Positions 53,778-64,000 of a stretch of 64,000 nucleotides of DNA are shown in pieces. Source of the stretch: Pectinophora gossypiella (Eukaryota; Arthropoda; Insecta; Lepidoptera; Gelechiidae); assembly GCF_024362695.1 (NCBI RefSeq), contig NC_065405.1:7014672-7078671 (forward strand), in the 5' to 3' direction. Each line of letters starts with the position of its first letter. Position 1 is the stretch's first letter. A program made the translations under genes and the position numbers. The notes under the pieces were generated by a model. That model did not search any database. It was not told the origin of the DNA and was given only the letters and a program-made list of their open reading frames with translations.

Positions 53778-56700
53778 CTGCATATGCATTTACAAACATG
53801 ACGAGTGAAATTATATCTTGGAAGTTTGACTGACGATGTGTTTCATTTTATCAATATTTGAAAAATAAACAAACAATATTCAGAAAGACATTGTGTGTAG
53901 CTAGAATAAACACAATGTTGTTCAGTATGGATTCAAACCCAGTAGATACTTTTAGCAGGCTAGCATCACACCAACTATTTTAACCTTGGCCACAATATAA
54001 CAGCCAATCAATCTCAAAACGTTTTAGAGAACGAAAGAACTGATCAGGAATCAGTCCTAAGCCAACTATAAGTCTAATTTGCTCTCTAAGAGCCTCTTGT
54101 AAGAAGAGTCATTCAATAGAGACCACCCTACACAATGAGAGCAATTTGTCGTAGGAAATGGCCACTCCTCATACAATTATCTTAGTGAAACAAAAACCCA
54201 TTCAGTGTTACCCTTGGGAACAGTACGTTTCTGCTGTATTCGTAAGAAACTTTAGAAAGTGTTAGTTAATAAGTTATATTGCATTGTAAAATGTAAGAAA
54301 TAGGAATATGTAGGTACTTCGCAATAATTGTAAACTAAAAAACGATTTCTGCGAATAATATGTGCGCCATTGCCAACATTATCATCGTTTTAACTGATAA
54401 GAGAATATATTGATATTAGTGAATCACGTGAAATTTCGTTAACTTTTGTCAATTCATAGGAACATTCTGTATATTCTAACGGAAGCGAAAAGCACTGTGG
54501 CTAGGCCCTCAGGTTAAACACGTGCATCTATGTTTATGCCTTTATTCGAAAACTCAAAGCTACATTAAAAGTAAGTAAGTAAGTAGATACTTTCACGAAA
54601 AGTCGTCTAAAGTAGTATCATCACCGCCTACGCTTTATTTCATAAACATGTAAACAATTACCGAATTTCCTTTTAAGTTTTAGAAGATCAATTTACTCGA
54701 GTCGTAAACGAGTAGGTACTCTGATACTCAATGAGAGGACTTTGATTTAAGGATACAAGGAAACCGATTGAATAAATTAAGAACCCTATACCCGAGATAG
54801 AGGGTTACACTCGTAACGTCACGTGCTTGAGAAACGTGATAATTTGAATTTCAAACTATCGCCTTTCAATGACGATAGGGTGCTTAATTCAAAAATGTTT
54901 GGGCGTTGCGGTAAAAGGGTAAAACATCAAATAATTATAGACGAGTTTAAACTCTATTTTATTGACATAGGACGAAAAGTAGGAAACGCGCCTGTAGCTA
55001 TCGCGGTGAGCAGAGGCCCAAATTGGCAGAAAATAACATACAGACGCTCTTGAAATTATTAGGTATTCTAATTTCTGAATACCTGATCATTGATTGACTA
55101 GGTACGATAGGGTGCAAAAATCCAATCAGTTTCTTGCAAAGTAATAAATTAACTGGTTGCACTTAAGACCTCGTGGTTACATGTCGTTTCTGTAATAGGC
55201 GAAAAACACCTACAAAAACAACAACATGACAACTAATGGTTCATAATTTCACCACTGTTTACAAATAATTCGTTGGGCTCAGTGACTACACTTTTGCTCG
55301 TTGATTGTATATCATATTAATCAACAGCGTTTGACAGGCGACTTCTCATAATGTCTTAGGACTTCAGTAGTTCAATACGACAGAGTGCTGTATTACTTAC
55401 TATTTGTTCAACTCCAATTGAAGTCGCAAGTTGTCTTCAGAAGACTTCAAGTGCTGCCGTAACTCCTAGCTATTTGTACGATGTACCCCTAGTTATGTCT
55501 GTGTCGTGGCCAGATCTTAGAATTGATCATTTCATGAAATAGAATATCATTCGTTGACCACATCATGATTTAGTTTGGCCAGATCAATGGACACAAAACG
55601 TTAAACGATATGAGCACTTAAATGCATGATTACTTCATGATATGGCCAAACGTTGGCAATCATATCGTAAAATTAGTAACATTATCCAACGGTAGCGGCG
55701 CTGGTGTCGATTATATTTAAAACTTGATTGATATTATAATCGATGAATCAATTTAATTGTACAAGTTTCCATGTCGATAGTATCGATTAGGTAAATAATT
55801 TTTGACCTAAGAAATTAAACGACTATTCGCATTTTTGTTACACCACATAACATAGTCACCGCCTACATTAACGATATGGATGGATGGATCATTAAACGTT
55901 GACGTTTCAACGATATGGTCAACTTAAGTTGGCTATGTCATGAAATATGACCATTTCATGAAATGATCGATTGGGTGGAACACATCATGAAATGATCAAT
56001 TCTAAAGTCTGGCCACGACATCTGTACCACTTAAAGCAAGACAGCGGCGGTAATTAATCAGCAGCTAAATCATTTATAGATATCAAAGGACTAGTTAGCG
56101 TGTTAATTATGACAGGGAATATAGTAGGTAGATACCTAATCCGTTTCAGAGCCATACATAACTCTTCCGTGAGGGTTAGCTATGGTTATGTTGGCATGTT
56201 AACACTTTTGATTACATTAACTAACTTAGTTAAAAGCGTATTTGACTACACGGGGCATACCTTAACTATTGATTACTTACCATATAAATTCTGTGATATT
56301 GCTACGACCATGTCACATTAACTTTTTTGACAAATTGAACTGTAAGTCTCACTAAATGTCAAATATGTTAGTGCGACAGAGCCCTAAAGTGGGTACATTA
56401 TATTGCTCATGACTGTACGTACGTAAGTATGTACTTCCGTATATCTCAACTTTTATTTTGAGATGTGAAAGAAATAGTTGTGAAATATTTTTTTTTTTTT
56501 ATATTTATTAAGTTGAAATAAGGACTATCCAGAATCCAGACTATGTTCCCCAAAAAGAAAAAAAACAATATAGACGGCGGTGTTCAGCTTTAACGTGATA
56601 ATTACCTATTTTCTTATTACTCGGGTATATAATTATTCCAAAAAACAATATAATGGCAGAAACCAGCAGCGGCAAGTATAGAATTATGTTGCTACCTATA

Positions 56701-59700
56701 TTGTTTATCTATATATAGATCACAATAATAATGGGTGGAAGATGTAATTGTGCTTAAGTGTAATAAAAATTTCATCATATTATACCCAAAAACAAAGATA
56801 AAAAATGCATATGTCCAATATCCATGATATTAGAAGATTAAACAAAGGAACATCTGTACAGCGCCATCTATATTGTTTTTGAAGAACGCAGCCTGCATAG
56901 TTCCTCATTAAATTGTAGGCATTTTGAGTGAAGAGATAATAAACGCTAATGATTTACAGGACGTGTTCTCGTTGTAGAGTCGGTAGCGATCAAATTAAGA
57001 ATGTCTTAAAATGTCGCCACATCGAAGCAATTTGACATTTGCACATAAAAACGTAAATGCGCAATGCACACAAATGTCAAATAGCAATATTGCTTTTTTA
57101 GATGAATTACTTTGATGTAGCATTTTTAATCCCCCTGAACTCGTAAATTTTAAGGAACACTGCGAATTATTACATATGTGTATACGTGTTTATTCAGCTT
57201 TCAATTTGCTATTATAATAATACGTATAATATAGTCAAAGAATACATAATAGTATATATTATAGTGTGAGTCAGAAAGAAAAATATTTCCGGAGCCAAGC
57301 AAAATAAGAACAGATCGTGGGTCTTTTTACAAATGCACTTTAGAGTTTCAAGGTAAATAAACTAGAATGTAGGTAGGTATAATGTTCACCTGTAAACTCT
57401 ACCGACATCGAGCCTCCTTTTTTTATAAGTACCTATTGCAAAAATCAAAAGGATTTTATTTACTAGGCAAAAAAGTACGTTCCATCCTATAAATACGACT
57501 GTAAAAAATGTACCTACTTTACTTCCTTGGTCGTAATTAAAAAATGTAATTACCATCCATTTAATTCAGTAGGTACCTAACTGAATTATTCATACCTTCG
57601 TGCTCTACTTCTAACTGCCAGTTCCAATTTTGTGACGAGTTCAATTTAAAAAAAAATGAAATGAACTTAATTTACATTTATGAGAATTTTATCCATCACA
57701 GTATCAATCGAAGAAGATCCACGATAGTAAAAAATATATAGGTGGTACCTATTTTCAATGATAAAAAAAAATTCGATGCCATTATGTAGAAAAAAAATTG
57801 TGAGTTTATGTATGTATGTTGAAGGGAACTTTAGCTAACAATAATGGGTAGTGTGTGGTACAGAAATAGATCTACGTACTTATCTACTATAATTTTATTA
57901 TAGGAATAATCGAGTAGGTATTTAATCATAGGGGTATGTTACAATGTTGCTATATACGTGCTTTAAACGCAATATGTAAGTATCTACCTACATAAATGCC
58001 ACGTGAATTTAGCATACCGTAATATATCTTGTTATTTTAATTTAGTTCAGATCCTTATAATGATTACTTACAAAGAATACAGGTACCTAGGTAAGTATCT
58101 CTTGAAATATTTTTAGAACGCGTTTCCTATAAAAACATTTTTCATGTACAAAAAGTATATCCTACTGCCATCTATGTTAAAATCATGCATACTAAATCAT
58201 ACAAAAATTCGCCAGCATTCCTCTAAACGAGTTCTTAAACATTACAATAGATGGCACTACTTTTCAAACAAACTGCGCTTGATAATAATAAATTAAATAA
58301 CTGCATATCGAAAGCTGAATGAATTAATAAATGACGATTTTAACCACGGTCTATCTTCGGATTAGTCACATCTTCATTGATGGGTTTTAATCCTAGTACT
58401 AACGTTAGTACCGTAAGAAACCTGGAGTACTAGTCCTTGTTTGAACCTAGAATAAAGTATTTTTTTATACCAAGACGGATAAAATTATCTTTTTCGTAAA
58501 TTGATTTTAGACACGTGACTAAACTTGTACCACATGAAGAAATAATAGATTCTGTCAAGGACCTTATTACCGCGATTTTCATCTGTTTCTTGCGCTAAAG
58601 ATAGGTATGTACCTACGTACAGGGGAATCGTGAACGATGTTTGTACTTGTACGACCTTATAACTCTATTTGAACTTTAAAAGGTTCCTGTTTAAAAACAT
58701 CCCGGTTTCTTATCCGTTATCTACTTACTAATTACAGAAGGGTTTGTTTGATCTATGAAATTGCATTAGGAATGGCCAAAAAACGTAGAAAGAAACAAAA
58801 GTGTACTTAAACATAACGGTCATCCCATTCGATTTGAATTTTAAAAGGTTCCTGGTTAAAAACATCCCGGTTTCTTATACGCTATCTACTTACTACAGAA
58901 GGGTTTGTTTCATCAATGAAATTGCATCAGGAATGGCCAAAAAAAAACGTAGAAAGAAACAAAAGTGTACTTACACATAACCGTCATCCCATTCGAAGTT
59001 GTCCATAAGACTCCACGCGAAGTACCCGTGGACATTGCTTTTGTCTACGTGAATGGCGTGCAATAAAGCATTCAAGTAATGTCCATAGTATGACACTCTG
59101 GCTTTATCGTCTACTCCACTAAAGTCTGCATATCCATTCTCCGTGACTATGATGGGTATGTTGTTGTATGTCTTCGTTATGTACTGCAGCAGACGCCTAA
59201 AGCCAAATGGCACCACCTGGAATTTGTAAAAGCGAAGGTTATAACAAAGTTATTCCGATCAATTTATTGCTTCATTTGTAAATTTAACTAAGTTTGTAAC
59301 TTTAAACATGATACTGAACGAAGGATCAAAATATTTATATCCTACAAAATTTTAATGTAGATAGATCACTCTATGAATATTACTTATTGAAAATGTCCTC
59401 AAGCCAACAATATCTGTGCATCCTAATTAAATATCACGTGAGCCCAATTTCATATACCTAGAAAAGATAAAAAATATGTCAAGTAAAACCAAATAATAAT
59501 AAGCACTCAACAATAATACCGTCATAAAATGAATAATTGCAGAGTTTAATACCACATTATAGTTGTCGCCGTTGGCAATGTTCTTACTTCATTATCTCTG
59601 GGACAACAATAGAGCCCGAAGATCTTAATAAACATTATTTCTATTATCTTTATAACATACCTTAAGCCAGTCAGAAGAGGACTTTGAAGGCCAGTTAGGA

Positions 59701-61279
59701 TCTTGAACCCTAATGATGCCGACATCATTAGCATGCGATGGAATAGCACCAACTTCTTTATCGGCCATGCTGAGTAAATACGTAGTGTAATGATTAAGAC
59801 CAAAGAAGTCAGCAGTGCCTCTAATGAAATCAACCTCGCTTGGAGTAAACTCTGGCAGACGAGATCGACTGTAGTTCTGCTTTTGGCTCTTCTGGCCAAC
59901 CAACTTAATCAGTTCCGGAGGGTAGTTCCCTTCAGTCGAATATACAGGATGTGCGTACCAGCCCAACTGGAAACAAAAATCGTTGTCACTTAAAAGGATG
60001 ATGAACACAAAGATTAAGCAAGGTCATACAATAATCAGCAAAAGGTTGAACATCAAGTATCGCATGAGGAAAGGACACGCCTCCCTCATTGTAAAAAATT
60101 ACTCTTCATTCGTCCCACTTGCTATGGATGTCAAGGTAACCGCTTCTCAGCTAGATAGATATTATTTCAAAAATTTAACGCAATTTCGAAATATTTATGG
60201 ACATCTTTAGTAACTCTGACAACTTGTATTATAATTTGGAAATCTTATCTGCGTATGTTTATCGATTGAGACACTTACATGGGTTGTCAAATACAAACGA
60301 GCAGCTTCAATGTCTTTTGTAGAATTCGTTTTAGGCTCAGCCCAGTTAGAATCCAAGGACATACCGATTTTACCTATAACAATTATAAAAATCTTGCATG
60401 GTCACAGAAAATTTGTTAATGTAAAAACATTCAATAAAGAGCGATAGTTACCTCCATACAATGGGCGATATTGTTTATCGAAGAGATGATAGACGTTAGC
60501 ATGAGCCTTCAAAAGGTTATGGGTGCATAGATACTCGGCAATGCCGTGCCGGTTGAGAGCAGGCGCGCGGTAAGTACCGCCATAACCTTCCAAGCACGTT
60601 TGCATCGGTTCATTAAACGTTATCCAGTACTTCACCTTATCAGCAAAGTTTTTAAACAAAACATTAGCGTAGTCTGTGTAGTAATCGACTATATGAGCGT
60701 TCGTCCAACCACCAATATCTTGTAGCTTCTGGGGAAGGTCCCAATGGTATATCGTCACCATTGGCGTAATGTTGTACTTGACAAGTTCATCTATAAGATT
60801 TCTATAATACTGTATTCCTAATGGGTTGACCTCGTTCGCAAACCCAGTTGGTAGTACCCTCGGCCAGGATACGGAGAACCTGTAGATGTCGACTCCTAGT
60901 TCGCGGATCATTTCAACGTCTCTCTTGTAGAGATGGTATGAGTCGGCAGCGACGTCCGCATTCGAATGATCTTTGACGAAATTCGGGTTGTTGTGGACTA
61001 AGTGGTCCCATATACTCTCCGATTTACCTGAAAAAGCAAATCAAATTGTAAGTTTAATCAAAAGTATAAGTATAGTAGTAATAGTTTGTAGTTTAAAGGA
61101 TGAAAAATATTCTTTAAACATTTTTCAAGCAAACTTAATTAATGTGTAAAGTTGGAGGCGTACCATCCTCGTTCCAGGCTCCCTCAATCTGTGCAGCTGC
61201 CGTCGACACGCCGAAGAGGAAGTCTTTTGGGAACGTGTAATTGCTTTTCGGCCCTCCTGACAAATATAATTGGGCATTT
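53573..61279 (-). CDS. Glycoside hydrolase family 1 (beta-glucosidase / myrosinase-like), signal-peptide exon missing
   Basis: A retaining beta-glycosidase, expected to be secreted or surface-bound and to cut terminal sugars from beta-glycosides. Six exons on the minus strand (61279-61164, 61027-60452, 60373-60279, 59966-59661, 59216-58975, 53777-53573) join in frame to 512 visible residues and a stop; all introns are GT/AG. Counting from the first whole codon: FPKDFLFGVSTAAAQIEGAW (16-35, with Q30 and E32), YHWDLPQ (132-138), TFNEP with acid/base E178, NHYTTYL in exon 4, VTENGY with nucleophile E390, and FAWSLMDNFEWDDGY closing exon 5. Length and motif spacing fit the family (about 500 residues). 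The C-terminus ends in a hydrophobic run (APILVSTMLPLLALYRLL) that could be a GPI-anchor signal. The first visible exon starts with one base of a split codon, so an upstream exon with the signal peptide must exist. Exact substrate cannot be inferred. Confidence 0.9.
55502..56020. mobile_element. MITE with long terminal inverted repeats (family G, copy 1)
   Basis: The left end TGTCGTGGCCAGATCTTAGA..ATTGATCATTTCATGA is the inverse of the right end TCATGAAATGATCAATTCT..AAAGTCTGGCCACGACA with small differences. The inner part has repeated TCATGAAAT/ATTTCATGA words. A related copy in the opposite orientation lies at 61390-61830. Confidence 0.8.
57025..57145. repeat. Foldback MITE (family H, copy 2)
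   Basis: It shares AATTTGACATTTGCAC, ACAAATGTCAAATAGCAATA and TTAGATGAATTACTTTGAT with 8682-8830, followed by a similar AATCCCCCTGA flank. Confidence 0.55.
58670..58997. repeat. Tandem duplication (165-bp period) across the glycosidase exon 5 donor
   Basis: Copy 1 (about 58670-58834) and copy 2 (about 58835-58997) share AAAGGTTCCTG..TTAAAAACATCCCGGTTTCT, GAAGGGTTTGTTT, AGGAATGGCCAAA and AACAAAAGTGTACTTA.ACA. Copy 2 contains the real donor (minus strand GTAAGT at 58974-58969) and the last bases of exon 5. In copy 1 the matching donor region reads GTTTAAGT, so it has lost the splice site. Confidence 0.85.
58975..59216 (-). CDS. Glycosidase exon 5 with nucleophile
   Basis: Starts phase 0 with VVPFGFRRLLQYITKTYNN, contains VTENGY (catalytic nucleophile E390 of the visible protein) and ends with two bases of the split valine codon. 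The acceptor is CAAATTCCAG and the donor GTAAGT, both read on minus. Confidence 0.92.
59661..59966 (-). CDS. Glycosidase exon 4
   Basis: 102 codons in phase 0 from LGWYAHPVYSTEGNYP to SSDWLK. LGWYAHPVY and FFGLNHYTTYL are typical family blocks. The donor is GTATGT and the acceptor is TTTGTTTCCAG. Confidence 0.92.
60279..60373 (-). CDS. Glycosidase exon 3
   Basis: 95 bases encoding GKIGMSLDSNWAEPKTNSTK, then DIEAARLYLTTH. It completes the split glycine and ends in phase 0 at CAT before GTAAGT. The exon is too short to stand out as an open frame; it was placed by phase and family order. Confidence 0.9.
60452..61027 (-). CDS. Glycosidase exon 2 with acid/base residue
   Basis: 576 bases from the glycine of NEDGKSESIWDHL to YRPLYGG. 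It contains VDIYRFSVSWPRVLP, YHWDLPQKL and WITFNEPM; the E of NEP (residue 178 of the visible protein) is the acid/base. The donor is GTAACT and the acceptor is TTTTTCAG. Confidence 0.93.
61164..61279 (-). CDS. Glycosidase, first visible exon
   Basis: The acceptor is TTTTTTCCGCAG. It encodes NAQLYLSGGPKSNYTFPKDF and LFGVSTAAAQIEGAWNEDG, the canonical start of the GH1 barrel. It begins with the third base of a split codon, so a signal-peptide exon lies upstream (higher coordinates); none was found up to 64000. Confidence 0.9.
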
Positions 61280-62924
61280 CTGCGGAAAAAATATATCTTG
61301 AATTAGTTGTCAGTAGCATAGCAAAAACTAACTCTAATTACTATTTTTGCTTCACTCATTTAGCGCGTATAATGTGTATCATTTCATTCATGTAGGCGGT
61401 GTCCATGCTATATGGTGTCCACATAGCATCCATGGACACCATGCATGCATTAGTAAAAACAATGCGAATAGTCGATTAATTTCTTAGGTTCAAAATTATT
61501 TACCTAATCAATACTATCGATATGGAAAATTATACAATTGGATTCATCGATTATAATGTCAAAGTTTTAAATATAATAAAACGCCAGCGCCACTAACGGT
61601 GGATAATGTTACAAATTTTACGATATGATTGCCACCGTTTCACCATATCATGAAGTAATCAATCATGCAGTTGCTCATGACGTTTTGTGTTCATTGATCT
61701 GGCTAGATTACATGATGATTTGGGCAACGAGTAATATTCTACTTCATGAAATAAAACCATTTCATGAAATGATCGAGCACATCATGAAATTATTAATTCT
61801 AAGATCTGGCCACGACATATTCACCACGTGCTGTCTGCGGCTTGAATATCATAGATACCAGATATCTTCGAGTGTTTCAATCTAGATTGTACAGTAGGTA
61901 TCGATGCCAATTTTACGAATTGATATCTAAAGTATTTGTAGTTTATTTTTCACGTTTACCTTATATGCTGATTTTTATCTCATAGACGCATGTGAAACGC
62001 AAAAATTCGACGTCCATTAATAACGAAGTAAGTAGATAATTTTATTAGTGGAAGTGACGGTCAAATGTGTTAAACGACGCTTCAATGTTAATCGATTCAA
62101 TACACTCGTAATTAAATTATCGACTTATTTTATTTTATAAGTCTGTACTTTTAGTATTTTTTATTAGTTTGTTCTAATTTTAAAAGTGGTAGCATTTAAA
62201 CCTGCCTAACTATATTATACAGGCGGCAGCACAGTTTTAAGTTACTAAAATAATATAGTGAGTTAATTCTCTTTGTACGTTACTGCAGTAACGTAAAGTT
62301 TAGGTGTCATACAATAATAATACATCCAAGGAATACTTATAATTATAATTAAACATCTACCTACATAAAGCTTCACAAAAAATGTCGTAATCGCTGTGTA
62401 TTTATTTAAATAGCATAGTCAATAAGTAATTAAGACTACTTTTAAACCAGTATTAAGTTGTCAACTAAGGTCGCAAGCAAGGTCAGAGCAGCAAGTGACA
62501 GACCATTGAACTAGGCCCATTTCGCAAGCTCAGTGTGAATAATAGCATCCGGCGGTGTATTTGAGGAGACATGTGATGTGACGGCATAGCAACCGACAGG
62601 TGATTTGTTGCCATATTCATCCTATTGCTACCTTGTATTATGAATATTATGATCATGTGGTCATAGAACCTGTATAGGTAGTGTTCTTGTAAGTACATAG
62701 ATAATGGTTATGCCCATGACCTCTGTTGCAGACAACAGGACAGAGTAGTCGTAAGAAAACAAACTAAAAGACTTTTGGTTTTTGTATGTTTTTATTTTAT
62801 GTATAGTGCCTAAAACACGTCCATTCACCCTCACCATCCTTCATTTGACTTCTTCATGAACATTTGTAAGTTTTTTAGTAGCTTGTAATATAAACCATGT
62901 GAGGTTCAAATTAGGCGTTGATAA
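61280..62924. other. 5' flank or first intron of the glycosidase
   Basis: It contains the MITE at 61390-61830 and a hairpin at about 61396-61441. No exon with a signal peptide was recognised; frames at 61625-61885 (inside the MITE) and 62483-62698 are not supported. Confidence 0.5.
61390..61830. mobile_element. MITE (family G, copy 2), opposite orientation, one end lost
   Basis: It matches the inverse of 55502-56020 along ATTTTACGATATGATTGCCA, CATGAAGTAATCAATCATGC and the end CTAAGATCTGGCCACGACAT. The other end is replaced by GGTGTCCATGCTAT...ATAGCATCCATGGACACC, a local hairpin (about 61396-61441). Confidence 0.75.
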
Positions 62925-63246
62925 ATTTCATCATCATCTCCCTAGCATTATCCCGTTCTTTCACCGGGTCCGCTTACCTATCTAACCTTATTTGACAGGT
63001 CCGGTTTTTTCCAGAAGCAACTGCCTGTCTGACCTCCCAACCTGCGAAGGGAAAACTAGCCCAATACAGGTTAGATAACATACCTCCGAAAATGCATTTC
63101 TCGGGGATGTGGTAATCATGTGATAATAATTTATGATCCAAACATAAATTCGAAAACAAATTCGACAATTATTGGTTTAGGTCTGTGCTAAATTCGAACC
63201 TGCGACCTAAAGACAGACAGGCGTTGTACCAACTGGGCAACTAGGT
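62925..63246 (-). mobile_element. tRNA-headed SINE (family E, copy 2), full length
   Basis: The inverse of 21428-21765, from the tRNA-like head (right end; box B inverse AAATTCGAACC at about 63190) to the CATCATCTCCCTAGCATTAT tail (left end). Direct repeats GTTGATAA at 62917-62924 and 63247-63254 fit a target-site duplication. Confidence 0.8.
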
Positions 63247-63312
63247 GTTGATAATCATAATGATAAAAAAGGCATTATATACATTGTTTTAAGTTTAGGC
63301 GGTTACTATCAT

Positions 63313-63445
63313 AATTAAAACACATAATAACGGGTTCTTACCGTATTTAAAGCAGGGATATGAGACTCCCCCCCAGGGATATGGGACTGTGAGTCTCATA
63401 TCCCTGCTTTAAACGCGGTAAGAACCCGTTATTATGTGTTTTAAT
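63313..63445. repeat. Long inverted repeat, arms of about 55 bp
   Basis: The left arm (TTAAAACACATAATAACGGG..TTCTTACCG ... GCAGGGATATGAGACTC) is nearly exactly inverted on the right (GAGTCTCATATCCCTGC ... CGGTAAGAACCCGTTATT..ATGTGTTTTAA). The centre of about 23 bp is C-rich. A single arm is found at 19425-19512. Confidence 0.85.
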
Positions 63446-63510
63446 TAAAGGTATTATAGTATAAAATTATTAAATTAAATTAGAATTGCTGGCGAGCAGT
63501 AGGTATATGT

Positions 63511-63738
63511 ACAGGGTGTTAGTGACATCGTAACGAATACTCAGAGGGATGATTCAGACCATGATTCTGAGTTAATATCAAGTGGAATTTTCCGTCGCAA
63601 AATTCACGTTATTTTTTTAGTTTTTTTAAATTATTTTCAATTCTATACTTTTGCGATGGAAAATTCCACTTGATATTAACTCAGAATAATCAGCTGAATC
63701 ATCCCTCTCAGTATTCGTTACGATGTCACTTACACCCC
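63511..63738. mobile_element. Foldback MITE (family A, copy 7; first of a pair)
   Basis: The clearest copy: ACAGGGTGTTAGTGACATCG, AACGAATACTCAGAGGGATG, GATATT/AATATC steps, TCAAGTGGAATTTTCCGTCG and the full inverse ending CGATGTCACTTACACCCC. Arms are about 90 bp. Confidence 0.85.
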
Positions 63739-63773
63739 ATACAAGTACATACAGTAACCATACAAGTAGGTAT

Positions 63774-64000
63774 GGGTGTTAGTGACACTGTAACGAATAC
63801 TGAAGGGGGTGATTCAGACCATGATTCTGAGTCGATATCAAGTGGAATTTCCTGTCGGAGAATTCATGAAAATTTTAGAGCTTATTTAAATTATTTTCCG
63901 TTCCATACTTTTGCGACGGAAAATTCCACTTGATATCAACTCAGAATCATGGCCTGAATCATCCCTCAAAGTTTTCGTTACGATGTCACTAACACCCTGT
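63774..64000. mobile_element. Foldback MITE (family A, copy 8; second of the pair, reaches window end)
   Basis: GGGTGTTAGTGACACTGTAA ... TCAAGTGGAATTTCC, then GGAAAATTCCACTTGATATC ... CGATGTCACTAACACCCTGT. It is linked to copy 7 by a spacer with TACAAGTA words. Confidence 0.85.

Larger units (their letters stand above)
53778..58974 (-). other. Last intron of the glycosidase, 5.2 kb
   Basis: It holds a MITE at 55502-56020, a foldback at 57025-57145 and a partial tandem duplication of the exon 5 border at 58670-58834. Frames at 54823-55053 and 56100-56321 have no recognisable domain. The exons on both sides join in phase and match the family without a gap. Confidence 0.75.

Noticed and set aside
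61125..61319. 64-codon minus-strand frame starting at 61319
   Set aside because: It is a different frame across the first visible glycosidase exon; the correct frame gives the GH1 start block.

Overview
The window reads as a piece of a lepidopteran (moth or butterfly) nuclear genome. It is AT-rich, its genes are split by spliceosomal introns, and it is packed with short interspersed repeats of types I know from Lepidoptera: tRNA-headed SINEs, LINE 3' ends with GATGATGA or poly(A) tails, and foldback MITEs. I see no bacterial-style operons, no rRNA genes and no CRISPR array.

Three host genes can be assembled. (1) A partial sugar-transporter gene of the Tret1-like MFS family lies on the + strand (exons 6921-7061, 9807-10063, 11925-12899); its first coding exon was not found. 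(2) A second, paralogous transporter on the + strand looks complete at 468 codons (exons 41558-41609, 50535-50932, 52211-52978, 53247-53435), with a GC-rich promoter/leader candidate at about 40980-41310 and an 8.9-kb first intron. (3) A family 1 glycoside hydrolase (beta-glucosidase/myrosinase-like) on the - strand runs from 61279 down to 53573 in six exons. Both catalytic glutamates are present and only the signal-peptide exon is missing. Genes 2 and 3 converge, with 137 bp between their stop codons. A secreted or surface glycosidase beside sugar-uptake carriers suggests handling of plant or dietary glycosides, but the link in function is inference.

Layout: 1-6.9 kb holds repeats and a 5'-truncated RTE-like LINE with a 460-codon open reverse transcriptase frame (2133-3515). 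6.9-12.9 kb is transporter 1. 13-26 kb is a repeat field with a SINE cluster (16.0-18.0 kb), a hAT-type MITE with an 8-bp target duplication, paired foldback MITEs and near-perfect palindromes. 26017-32087 is a Ty3/gypsy LTR retrotransposon with identical 323-bp LTRs and an ATTA target duplication, but broken protein genes. 32-41 kb is more repeats. 41-53.4 kb is transporter 2. 53.6-61.3 kb is the glycosidase, and 61.3-64 kb is repeats again.

The most unusual structure is inside the gypsy element at 30.9-31.6 kb. A run of hairpins has stems that differ in sequence, yet each loop carries the same purine motif (GAAGGAGGG/GAAAGAAGG), partly amplified as a tandem array of about 150 bp per unit. 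A second notable point is a modular SINE set, including a tRNA head joined to a 5S-rRNA-like segment and flanked by a perfect 11-bp target duplication.
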